From Dermatemys mawii (taxonomy: Eukaryota; Chordata; Testudines; Dermatemydidae): DNA of 64,000 nucleotides. A program made the translations under genes and the position numbers. Below, piece by piece: positions 23,660-33,029 of this stretch (its first letter is position 1; the number at the start of each line of letters is the position of its first letter). Location of the stretch: NCBI GenBank assembly GCA_007922305.1, contig ML677351.1:12057165-12121164 (forward strand). Direction: 5' to 3'. The notes below the pieces were generated by a model that was not told where the DNA came from, made no database searches, and worked only from the letters and a program-made list of their open reading frames with translations.

Positions 23660-25800
23660 TCATTATTGTAACTTGCTGCTCCAAAGCTGAAGCCAATACG
23701 GGATGTTGTCACTTCTTTCGAGGAGTTTTTGGGGAGTACAGGATGTTGAGAGGGGACACTGCATCAGGCAATGTTCCAGGGTTTGTGTAGGCTCTCAACT
23801 TTCACATTTTTAGCTTCCACTTGGATATTTTGTCACTAGTCATTGCCAGAAGATATCAGTATTTTCCTTTGAGGTCAGTGCCTGGAGGGAGTTGTTCTGA
23901 AGGAACCATATTCTCTAAGATCACCTGCATTTCCTGACATTTTGTTACTCTGCAGCCATCCACAGTAGTATTTTGTGGTAAGGGATTTTCAGAGGCAGAA
24001 CTCTTTCTAGACTTTAGCCACTGAATGTTTCCAAGCAGTGGATGTCTTTCAATCATGCCCATGTTTTTTTTAATCTCTCCTTCATACTGAAGGCATCACA
24101 CCTCACTGAGAGTGGTGCAATCTCCATAAGGAAGTGAAGAACAGTGTAGGAGTTGGTTTAGAAGTCCTTGCGATGGACCTGCAGCATTGGTTTTGTTCAA
24201 TATCCATTTTATGTGCATAGGTCAATGTGACCATACTCTCCACAGATGAGTGATCCAGGGTAAGGCTGGTTTCTTGGTTTTGAGGTCTGCATCCCCATTT
24301 TTGCGTTGGCAAGTTTCTGAATGTCAGGAATCAGGATCTTCAGCAGAACTGGTTTTCAGGCAACCTCATGAGTACAGCCAGTCTGGAGGAGGCTGCCATA
24401 TCGGCCACGCCACCTGATTAGCTGTAGAGGCCAGCTGGCTGGCTCCAAAGTCAGTAGCAGCAGCCACTCACTGGCTTCTCAGTGCTCTTGCCTACAAAAG
24501 TGCCTGTTACTATGTTATCTTGTCCCTTCTGCTCCTGCCTTACACCCAGCCTAGCCTCTGTCCTGCCCCCCATCTTGAACCCCTCTTTGACTGACACCTT
24601 GCTCTCGCCAGTTTCTGCCCTCTTGTTTGACTGTGGCTTTGGCAACTGACTACTGACTCATCTCTGACCCTAGTCCTTGGAGCTTGATGCCTGCTCCAAC
24701 CACTATCCCTGATGCCTGCTCCACGCACAAGACTAGACCACTCTTATACCAGTTGGCTGACATTGAAGTATACAATTGCTGGAGTTCACTTTCTTTTCCA
24801 GCTTTTTGTGCTCTTTGAATGTCATTTTTTTTAATATGAGTCCGAGGTATCCCAGATGTTCAGAGTGATCAAATATCATATTATCTCACCACCTCTGGCA
24901 TTTTTCCTTGGCCTGATGGTATTTCAAGTGAAAGGTGCACACTTGTGTCTTGCTAGGATTGGCATTCAGGAAACCATAGGAGACACTGTTTTTCCAAGTA
25001 CATGCAGGGAACCAGTTAGAATACGTTCACAGTATCCTCAAATCTTTCCAGTTGGGTGGCAGTGCAAAGATCATCTGCATAAATTATTCTTCAGTCATCA
25101 GGGAATACTGGTTGCTCATTGTGTATACAATAAACAGAAGAGGTGATAACGATGCATCTTGGGGTAATCTATTCTATGGAGTACACCACTGACATTCCTA
25201 ACCATTCATCTTCACAAAAACATTGATTCTTGAGCAGGAAGATGAACTGGGCCATCTTGCTATTTCTTAGAATCTGGCCAATTTCAGTAGAAATGCACGA
25301 TACTTCAGAACCCTAAGCAACTGAGAATCAACAAACAACAACCCCCGTAAATTGTGCAAGTTTCAAAGCCATCTATGATGCACTGAGTTAGCTTTGCAAT
25401 TTGGCCACACCATGAATATCCTGAGACTAATCTAGCTTGGTTCTCAGTCAGTGACTCCTTCACTATTTGTGCTATTCTACCCCTCATCATCTCCTCCTGT
25501 AAACCTGTAGATTGAGCAGAGTAAGGCTATCAGATGGCAACTGTTTGCAGAGTTAGGGTCTTTATGTGGTTTGAGTAGTGTACCCATTTTTGCCTGTCTC
25601 CACAGCCAGGGTACCTGCACTGTCTCCATGTAAGAGTTAAAGAAGTCAAGCAGTCACTTCTTTACTCTCATCCTGAAGTGTGGTAATAGGTCATTATATA
25701 TACCACTGGGACCAGTTGCCTCTTGGGACAGGAACAATTTTGGTCATAATCTAGCATCTGAGAACTTGTACTGATATGACCTTTAGGACATCAGATAGTA
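23660..25800 (-). pseudogene. Jockey-like LINE reverse transcriptase, broken
   Basis: Read on the minus strand in shifting frames, this is a non-LTR reverse transcriptase. In order: SGIYNDLLPHFRMRVKK and LLDFFNSYMET near 25690; a KxHKDPNSANS block; GLLFVDSQLL near 25330; RLPQDASLSPLLFIVYT near 25150 (family form NGLPQGSVLAPLLFNLY); the catalytic YADD near 25080-25070; NPSKTQVCTFHL near 24930; then, beyond an inserted LTR, KLANAKMG (24310); and VPSEQLPPGTDL (about 23900), a C-terminal block I know from jockey-like elements. An endonuclease domain is not seen. Many frameshifts and stops make it dead. It resembles the jockey-type LINEs more than CR1; the clade is inference. Confidence 0.75.
24322..24762. 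mobile_element. Solo LTR, 441 bp, inside the LINE
   Basis: Begins TGTCAGGAATCAGG and ends GTTGGCTGACA, the TG...CA form of a retroviral-type LTR with TGTCAG/CTGACA inverted ends. The flanks CTGAA (24317-24321) and TTGAA (24763-24767) fit a 5-bp duplication with one change. The LINE frame stops at one side and resumes at the other. No internal retroviral sequence remains, so it is a solo LTR or a one-LTR fragment. Confidence 0.75.
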
Positions 25801-25825
25801 TAGTGTCCCATATTCCAAAATAGCT

Positions 25826-26467
25826 TGATGGGTGTTCAACCCATGCCTGAAAGGAAGGGGTTAATGGAGGCCTCATGGGCCTGCCAAACTCTGCTCCAGA
25901 AAAGGGCAGTGAAGGTGAGTCCTCCAAGCAGCCTAGGGAGGTTGCACAAGAAGCAGCCAATTGGAGTGAAGCTGCACAGAGCAGCCAGTCAGGACCCATA
26001 GGGTCACATAAAAAGGAGCTGCAGGGCAGAACAGGATCAGTGGATGCTGGGTACTTGGGGAATGAAAACTGTGTCCCTGAGAGAAGAGGAAGTACCTTGC
26101 ACAAAGCAGCTGCTAGCAGGGACTGGGGGAGTAAAAGGGAGCTCTTGGTTGGCTGATGAGACGAGCTGACTCAGTGCCCTGAGAAGAGGACGAAGAAGAG
26201 GCTGGGGCCATGGGGAAGTAGCCCAGGGAATTGAAGCAGCAGAGATGGAAGTTGGAGAGTTGCAGTAGGAGGCTGCTCTATAGAGTCCCTGGGTGGGGAC
26301 CTGGAGTAGTGGGTGGGCCTACTTCCCTTCTTCCCCACTTGCCACTGGGGAAATGGCTAGATGATTGAAATGGGATACTTCACCCCTTGTAGGGGGATAA
26401 CATGGATAGTAAAATGACCAGAGGGCCAAGTCACTACGAGCATACTTCAGTACTTTGACTGAGGTGG
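25826..26467 (+). mobile_element. Solo LTR, related to the one at 34111
   Basis: It holds CAGCCAATTGGAG (CCAAT box), then CACATAAAAAGGAGC (TATA-like, 26005-26019), then GC-rich sequence. It shares a block with the LTR at 34111: GTCCCTGGGTGGGGACCTGG and GTGGGTGGGCCTACTTCCC here, GTCCCTGGGCCAGGACCCAG and GCGGGCCTGGGTCCCCAC there. The ends are not clear, so the limits are approximate. It is older than the 34111 copy if judged by lack of clean ends. Confidence 0.55.
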
Positions 26468-27088
26468 GTCTACAGCAGGGGTCTTAAACATGCAGCCCGC
26501 CAAGCCCTTCCCTGCAGCCTGAGATGCTCCCCCTGGCCCCCCTGCCCCCCACACCAAGCTCCCCCACGGCCCCTCCGCACCTCCCTCAAGCTCCTGTGCC
26601 CCCCCGCTAAGCTCCCCGTGCCCCCCTCCCGCTCCCCCACGTGCTTCTCTCCTGCGCTGCTGCTTCTCACTGCTCCGCTTACCGCCAGGCAATTCTCTGG
26701 CGGCTTTGCGGTTTCTGGGAGGGAAAGGCCAGGAGCAGGAAGCCTCATGCACAGGGGAAGAGGGGGAGAAAGGGGCAGAGATTTGGGGAAGGTGTTGGAC
26801 TAGGGGAGGGGAGGGGGCGGAGTTGGGGTGGGAACTTTGATGAAGGGATTGAACTAGGGGAGGAGAGGGGGCGGAGTTGGGGTGGGAACTTTGTGGAAGG
26901 GGTTTGAAGGGGACAGGAAAAGGGCTTGAAAGGGACAAGGAAGGGATTGGAAGAGGCGGAGCAAGAGTGGAGTATGAGTGCAGCCCAGTTCAGGAGGGTG
27001 CTTTAATAGAAGTAAATCTAAGTTCCTGTTTGGTCCTTTGAGTGAGGTGCATTATTAAGTGAATATATTTTATTAAAACTGTTTGGAA

Positions 27089-27272
27089 ATGACTTCATCA
27101 AAAAAACAGAACATTCATGGAAGAAAAGAGAGTTTTCCAAGACAAATGGGAGAATTTATATTTTTTCACAGAGGTAAAAGATAAAATTCAATGCCTTATT
27201 TGTCAGCAAACGATCGCTGTTCCCAAGGAGTATAACGTGCGTCGGCACTACGACTCAATGCACCGTGAAAAA
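27089..27272 (+). pseudogene. hAT transposase N-terminus with BED zinc finger
   Basis: The frame from 27117 gives EEKRVFQDKWENLYFFTEVK, then a zinc finger with Cys26, Cys29, His44 and His49 (QCLICQQTIAVPKEYNVRRH, then the last His five residues on). The spacing C-x2-C-x14-H-x4-H is that of BED-type fingers in hAT transposases and their host descendants. An earlier ATG at 27089 starts MTSSKKQN in another frame, so one frameshift probably separates the true start from the finger. Homology stops after HREKY, where the sequence becomes non-coding. The rest of the transposase is absent. It would have bound the transposon ends; now it is a relic. Confidence 0.8.
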
Positions 27273-27366
27273 TATTTTTTACTATACTTTTGTATCGTTG
27301 TATGTGTAACACTGAGGGTGAGTATGAGGCTCAGATTTCTTAGGTGATGGAGTAGTTCACCTAAGG

Positions 27367-27708
27367 CAGGGGTCTCAAACACGTGACCTGCGGGATTATT
27401 TTCTATGGCCAGCCAAGCTCCCCATGCCCCTTCTCTTCCCCCACTTAATTTCCTGCAGCCGCCAAGCTCCCTGTGCCCCTGCCTCCTCTCTGCCCACCTC
27501 CAGATGCTTAGCACTTTCCAGGAGGGACGGGGGAGGAGCGAGGAGCTGCGTGCTCAGGGGAGGAGGCAGGGCAGGGGTGGGACCTCATGGAAAGGGGGCA
27601 TGGGGGTGGGGACGGGGGCACCGAGGGGGGAGTGTCAGTGATTCGGCCCTCGGGCCAATGAACTAGTCCTCATGCAGCCCTCGTGGTCATTTGAGTTTGA
27701 GACCCCTG
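27367..27708. mobile_element. Inner hAT end pair, 342 bp
   Basis: CAGGGGTCTCAAACACGTG at 27367 pairs with the same right end at 27708. The flanks of this shorter unit are ACCTAAGG and ATCTACAG, only 5 of 8 alike, so it is less likely to have inserted as a separate element than the 26476-27708 unit. It shares the AAGCTCCCCxTGCCCC subterminal block with the outer left end. Confidence 0.7.
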
Positions 27709-27747
27709 ATCTACAGGCACAGATGACAATGGGACAGGCACCACTAG

Positions 27748-28032
27748 GGGCTGGTCCTCACTAGGGCGGGAGATCGACTGTAGATACGCAACTTCAGCTA
27801 CGTTAATAATGTAGCTGAAGTTGGCGTTTCTACAGCCGACTTACCTCCCATCCTCACGGCGGCAGCGGTCGGCGGTGCACTCCCCCGTCGACTCCGGCTT
27901 ACTCCTTGGAGCGAGCTGGAGTTTCGGAGTTGACCGCGGCGCTGCTGGCGATAGATTTATTGCGTCCTGACAAGATGCGATAAATCGATCGCCAAAAGAC
28001 TGATTTCTGCTGCGCCAAGTGGGGACAAGCCC
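27748..28032 (-). mobile_element. Harbinger-like MITE, copy C, 285 bp
   Basis: Ends GGGCTGGTCCTCACT and AGTGGGGACAAGCCC are inverted copies, flanked by TAG (27745-27747 and 28033-28035). The interior has ACTTCAGCTACGTTAATAAT and GCGATAAATCGATCGCCAAA, in the same orientation as copy B. It lies only 31 bp from the hAT duplication. Confidence 0.9.
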
Positions 28033-28035
28033 TAG

Positions 28036-29059
28036 GAGAGAGTGAACTGGCTATCAGAGCTAATCCCTGTAGGTGGCACCATTGTGATGAGTGGACTCTG
28101 TTATACCTAACTAATAACAACATCCCTATTGTTATCATCTTATCTACACCTAATTTCTAAAGCTCTTCCACATATATTGGAAGTCAGCAAATTTCTAAAT
28201 GTACCTACTGCTCATAAGTATTTGGCTGTATTTGGACATAGAATACTCCCTTCCCACAGTAAATCCTAAGACTACAGGGAATGAGCTCTGGCACTGTTCA
28301 TTGGACTAAACTAGAGTCAAGTTCAGCTCACCCCACTGTACTCTCTTCCACCTCTGCCTCCTTGTCCCAAAACAATGTAGAGAAATCTGAATTAGAAGTC
28401 TATAGTCAAAGTCCCCGTATAGAAATTCTGTCAGTCATATTCCAGTCTGATGCTGGTGTTTGAGCATTTATTTTCTTCATTCTTCTTGCTGAAATAACAC
28501 ATAATGGATTCACCTGTCCAGCCATGCAGAGAAAATGAGGACACTATATGTAAGTTAAGTAATGACTCTAGCCCAAAATGTTTCCCCCGCACCACTCTGA
28601 CCCCCAGCATGTAGTGGTAATTCTTTTCTCTTTTGAAGCAAGAATGAATTTAATTCTTTCCAGTGTGTCAACAGCTGTGATTGCTTTATTATGCAGTCTT
28701 ACGCCACTCATAGCTTATCAGATTTTTAAATTACCATATAAATCTACATAGTTAGAAAATGTAAGAAACATCAGTTTAAATGTATCTAATCTCATTTTCA
28801 AAGTTTGATACAAAACAATCAACACTTTAAAATGAAAGTGAGACCCCCTAAGCTAAAAATTGGGAGTCTAACAAAATTATCTACACTAATCATCATTAAC
28901 TATAACAATACTTGCAAAACAGAAAACACTGGTGTAATTAATTGTAACACCTACAGGGTGAAAAGAACCAGAATGTCCCCCTCAGACTACATATTGTTTG
29001 TTAAATCCACACTACTGTGATATGACAGGGAGATCTGTATGCTAATCAAATGCAAGTTA
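28036..29059. other. Unannotated sequence
   Basis: No recognised feature in about 1 kb. Confidence 0.5.
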
Positions 29060-29480
29060 TACATTCTACTTTAAAAAGCTGTCCTGGGGGTGGCAAAGCA
29101 TTTATTATGTAGATGCTGTCTTAAGGTGAGCTAGCCCTTTAAGGAATTTGGGGCTTGGCTTCACCTGTAGCAGGCTTAACCCACCTCCACATGTGGAGGG
29201 AATGCAGGGTGATATATGAGAGGAGCATGAGGCAAGACTCTAGGAAGGAGTAAACCTGTACATGAATGTTTTACTAAGAACAAGAAGACCAGTCAGGAAA
29301 AGGGCTAATGAGGAGAAAAGCCTTAACCGGGACAGAACTAAGAGTCTTACTCAAAGAGTGTGAAGCAGCTAAGATATCTAGAAGATCAGTTTTTTGAACT
29401 TTGTTAATAAACCAGCCTCTCAAATGAGAAAACAGTGTGAAGTCAGATTAACTTGGCAAGAAGGAGAAACTGGAGCAGCA
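29060..29480 (+). repeat. LTR-like sequence
   Basis: It has a TATA-like GGTGATATATGAGAGG at 29208-29223 and, about 190 bases on, AATAAA at 29406, with purine-rich sequence between. This spacing is that of a retroviral-type LTR promoter and poly-A signal. The ends and a duplication were not found, so the call is tentative. Confidence 0.4.
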
Positions 29481-30127
29481 CCTTGCTAAAAATAACTATC
29501 AAGAGCCTCCTCCCGCATCTATTGGTTTCAATGGTACAACACTGGCTCCTAAAAGGCTAGTTAGGAAAAAGGTTCAGGCAGCTAGAGTGTCCTGGCTTAA
29601 AGCAGTGAAAGCTTGTTTTAATGATGTAATGCTTACAATATGATGTTCTTCTGAGGAGATTTGTTATAGGGTGGAGCTCCAGTGGACTCCACTGGAATTA
29701 TCCAGCTTAACTGTGAAACCTTTATGCATAATTAACTGAGTGGCTCTAGAGCTATTTTGAATTTTCCTTTTTACTAATTCCTACCCTAAATACATAATAC
29801 TGAGACTACAGTGTTTCCTTAATTACTTATGCATTTTGCTGATGCATAGGTTCTCTGCTATTGAAAGTTAGTCAGTTTGTGCCCTATCCTATAAGCCTAG
29901 CATTTGTTAGAACTCCTATTGGCTACAAGAGTAAGGACAGACATGAGTAATCGTTAACTTAAGTAAAATTGTAGGACTGGGCCTAATATGTATGAAATGT
30001 CATGTAGATAAGCTGTAAGAAATTAAGAATTAAATGCTATAGGCAGAGCTGGCAGTAGTCAAGGCTGACATGCTTCCCATTAAAGGCCCTGTTTATAAAT
30101 ATTATAAGCTTTCCATATTCTTACAGT
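29481..30127. other. Unannotated sequence
   Basis: No recognised feature. The last 12 bases (TATTCTTACAGT, 30116-30127) form the left target duplication of the next element. Confidence 0.45.
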
Positions 30128-30219
30128 ATCAGAGGGGCAGCCGTGTTAGCCTGGATCTGCAAAAGCGACGAAGAGTCTTGTAGCACCTTATAGACTAGCA
30201 GATGTTTGGGATCATAAGC

Positions 30220-30247
30220 TTTCATGGGCAAAGGCCCACTTCATCAG
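30220..30247 (-). ncRNA. Hammerhead-ribozyme-like core (degenerate)
   Basis: On the minus strand: CTGATGA (30247-30241), one extra A, a hairpin GTGGGC...GCCCAT (30239-30224), then GAAA (30223-30220) and GCTTATGATC. This is the order CUGANGA, stem II, GAAA, short stem III of hammerhead ribozymes. Against it: the extra A before stem II and no clear stem I pairing. The right arm has a more decayed copy at 30685-30712 (CTGATAA, CACAAT). Hammerhead motifs are reported in Penelope-like element repeats. Activity is doubtful. Confidence 0.4.
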
Positions 30248-30330
30248 ATGAAAGTTGTGGAAATCTCCAGAGGCAGGTATAAATATGCAAGCAAGAGAGC
30301 AAGGTAAATTCAATCGGTGGGGGAGGGGGT

Positions 30331-30414
30331 GTCTTTCGATCTGCTATTGTATGTCCAGGGAGGTTGAAGTGTTTGCCTACAGGCTTTTGGACATACAATA
30401 GCAGATCTAAAGAC
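30331..30414. repeat. 27-bp hairpin in the element core
   Basis: GATCTGCTATTGTATGTCCA (30338-30357) is repeated as its exact complement at 30388-30407. The stem extends to 27 bp with one mismatch (30331-30357 and 30388-30414), around a 30-base loop. Confidence 0.92.
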
Positions 30415-30780
30415 AGCCATCCTGCAGCAAAAAAAACTTCAAGACCAGACTTCAAAGAGAAACTGCTGAGCTCCAGTTCATCTGCGAATTTGATACTATC
30501 AGCTCAGGACTAAACAAAGACTGTGAATGGCTCACCAACTACAAAAGCAGTTTCTCCTCTCTGGGTGTTCACACTTGCAGATCACCTGCTGGAAGTGGGC
30601 TTCACACACCCTCCCACCCCCCCTCTGCCTTGCTTTCTTGCCTGCATATTTATACCTGCCTCTGGAGATTTCCACAACATTCATCTGATAAAGTGAGTCT
30701 TCACCCACACAATCTTATGCTCCAAAATATCTGTTAGTCTATAAGGTGCTATAAGACTCTTTGTTGCATATTTTTACAGT

Positions 30781-33029
30781 TCAGGCTCATATTTTCAACT
30801 TCAGGTATTTGTTTCAGGCTGATTTTTTTTTAAAAAGTTCTAGCTAACATGGTTCAGCCACTTACAAGAACATGAATAAGGGAAATACAGGATTTTCTAG
30901 TTGTTTTTAAAAATTTACAGCCATTCCTTGCAGAAGTGCAAGTGCCTTAATGCTTTGGAGCAGGGACTTAAAACTTAGCAAGGAGGTTGCCCTAGTGTCG
31001 GCTGTGCCTTTTGCTGTTCCTGTGAAACTGCTCGAATTTGACAGTTAAGCCTCTAGAAAATATCAGTTCACACATGCTTGGGAAGAGACTCAAGAGTCTG
31101 GCAGATAAATTCTCCAAAGATTCCATCTATGAAGCGCTGCAGGAGCTGAGCAGTGCCATTCCTACAGTTGCTGCTGTTTGACATTGGTGTGATGCTGTGC
31201 ATTAAAACATATGAGAGAGGATTGTGCTCTCAGTGCTCCTCTTAATGTCATTCAGGCACTGTAGAGGAGAAAAAAGAAACAGCCACACTGGGATGCAGAC
31301 CCGTGAGAAGGGGGAGAGAGGGCTGCAAAAGCCAGTGGTTAGGTTGGGGGAAGTAGGGGTATGTAGATAGAAGCAGAGGGGAATAGACAGACTAGGGGTA
31401 GAAGGGTGTATAACTATTAGAAAAACACTCCCTTACAGAACCTGGAATTCAAGCCAGGAGAGTTCTTGGCCTTTACATTCTTTATCAGTTAGCAAACAGC
31501 TGTGAAAGCCACTGGATGAGTGTTGCTCACCCCACTACCAATGATTAGTCCACAAGATGATATCAGCCTACTATTACTACCAGTTACTCTGTCACCTTGA
31601 GTAATAGAGATCTGATCTGTGGTTGTGAAATGCTCATGACCCAAGTTGGGGGTTAATATCGCTTTGTGTGATGAAATTTCAGCTTTTTTCAGTTTAAAAA
31701 ACAATCAAGGTTGCAAAGTCAAGAACTCTAAACTTATGAGAGACCAGAATTAAGGTTGCCCATTCAAGGCTTTTTGGATCCAACAGAAACATAGGGGAAG
31801 ATCCTCAGTTGTTTTTAATTGGTTTAGCTATGCTGCTGATTGACTACAGTGGAAGATCTGGTCCAAAGTGTGAGTGTAGAAAATGTCCAAGTCTTAAACA
31901 CATCAAAGTAAACTGAAACTTACAGATGTTATTCATTGAAACATGATGTCATTTAGTTGTATTGCCCTAGAATAATACCTCTCACTCCATTATAATGATA
32001 AATTATAAAATTCAAACTGTTTTTGTATTACTTACTGCTGCCCAAACTGCCTATAGCCTGTAAACTCACTCTTTGGCCATCTTCCATTTGTCCTAATAGT
32101 GGAACTTTACAAAAAAAGTTTTCTGTAAAAATAACTTTTGCTGCCTCCATCCTTCTTTTTTTGTGTGTTCATGTTTATGCATGCTGTTTGAGAATGCAAA
32201 CCTTCTACAAAGTGCAAAGGAAGCCAGACACTTTTTATTCTGATTCTAGTTCTGCTTTCATAAAAATTTACAAAACATGAACTCAATCTGTCTTGCACAA
32301 AAAGTACAGTGCACAGGAGAGCATAAATTTATATTAAATCCCTACTAAAACCAAATGAAGCTCGTAAACTGCCAACTGCCCAACCTATCACTTCTTTTTA
32401 AAGAATAATTATTAAATCTTTTCATATGGAAAAATAAAAGCTCTATGGAATTACAGACAGAAACGATCAATTCCAAATGTGATAAAAAGTGAATGTCACA
32501 GCATTAATTGGCATATACTAGATAGTGTGAAATCCAGTTTCAAATAAGTATATGGCTCAATATAGGACAAAATTCTGATATTTGGCTCCAACTGAATGAT
32601 TTTTTCAAATATTTTCTTAAAGATGAATAATTAGGAAGTACAGCTCCCTCCCTGTGGCTGGCATGGCTGCATTAGATGCTTCTATCCCTTCTCCCTAATG
32701 GCCCGATATTCTTTACAAACAATGCCCATAAAGCCCTGCTTCCCTGAACACAATAGGAATAAAAAAGGAGGCAGTTTCCTTTTTCTCACATAATTATTCA
32801 AAGCTGAATAATTGGGAGGCACAGCTCCCACCCATAGCTGGAAGCAGTTTTCTCTCCTCGTCATTTTGGGGAGAAGAGGAAGTTTCAAGGTAGCTGCGGT
32901 CACTTCTTGTCCCTTCCTCACTCCTTATTTATCTCCTGCCCCACTTCTAACCTGAACCTTTGACAGATCCCATCCTGCTCCCCTTGTTATTCTGAGAGCG
33001 GGGTGAAACCTCACTGGGGGAAAAAAAAA
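30781..33029. other. Mostly unannotated sequence
   Basis: Includes a short palindromic unit at 31794-31864 (GGGGAAGATCCTCAG against GAAGATCTGGTCC). It also includes a degenerate 42-bp direct repeat at 32619-32661 and 32800-32841. No gene is recognised. Confidence 0.5.

Larger units (their letters stand above)
26476..27708 (+). mobile_element. hAT element with BED-finger relic, 1,233 bp
   Basis: Left end CAGGGGTCTTAAACATGCAG, right end GTTTGAGACCCCTG. The flanks GTCTACAG (26468-26475) and ATCTACAG (27709-27716) match at 7 of 8 positions, a clear hAT duplication. Subterminal parts are GC-rich and repetitive. A transposase N-terminal exon survives at 27089-27272, while the catalytic region is deleted. 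A second left-type end lies at 27367 (separate entry). Confidence 0.88.
30128..30768 (+). mobile_element. Inverted-repeat retroelement, Penelope-like candidate
   Basis: Flanked by TATTCTTACAGT (30116-30127) and TATTTTTACAGT (30769-30780), a 12-bp duplication with one mismatch. Arms at 30165-30304 and 30629-30767 are inverted copies of about 140 bp, sharing TGTGGAAATCTCCAGAGGCA and GGTATAAATATGC. The left side carries 37 extra bases (with CAGCCGTGTTAGCCTGG) beyond the arm. Between the arms are a 27-bp hairpin and a coding-like fragment. A variable duplication of about 12 bp with terminal repeats that may be inverted fits Penelope-like elements better than a DNA transposon. The family is inference. 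Confidence 0.65.

Noticed and set aside
26447..26938. 163-codon minus-strand frame with SSHPNSAPSPPLVQ repeats
   Set aside because: It is the GC-rich subterminal tandem repeat of the hAT element at 26476.
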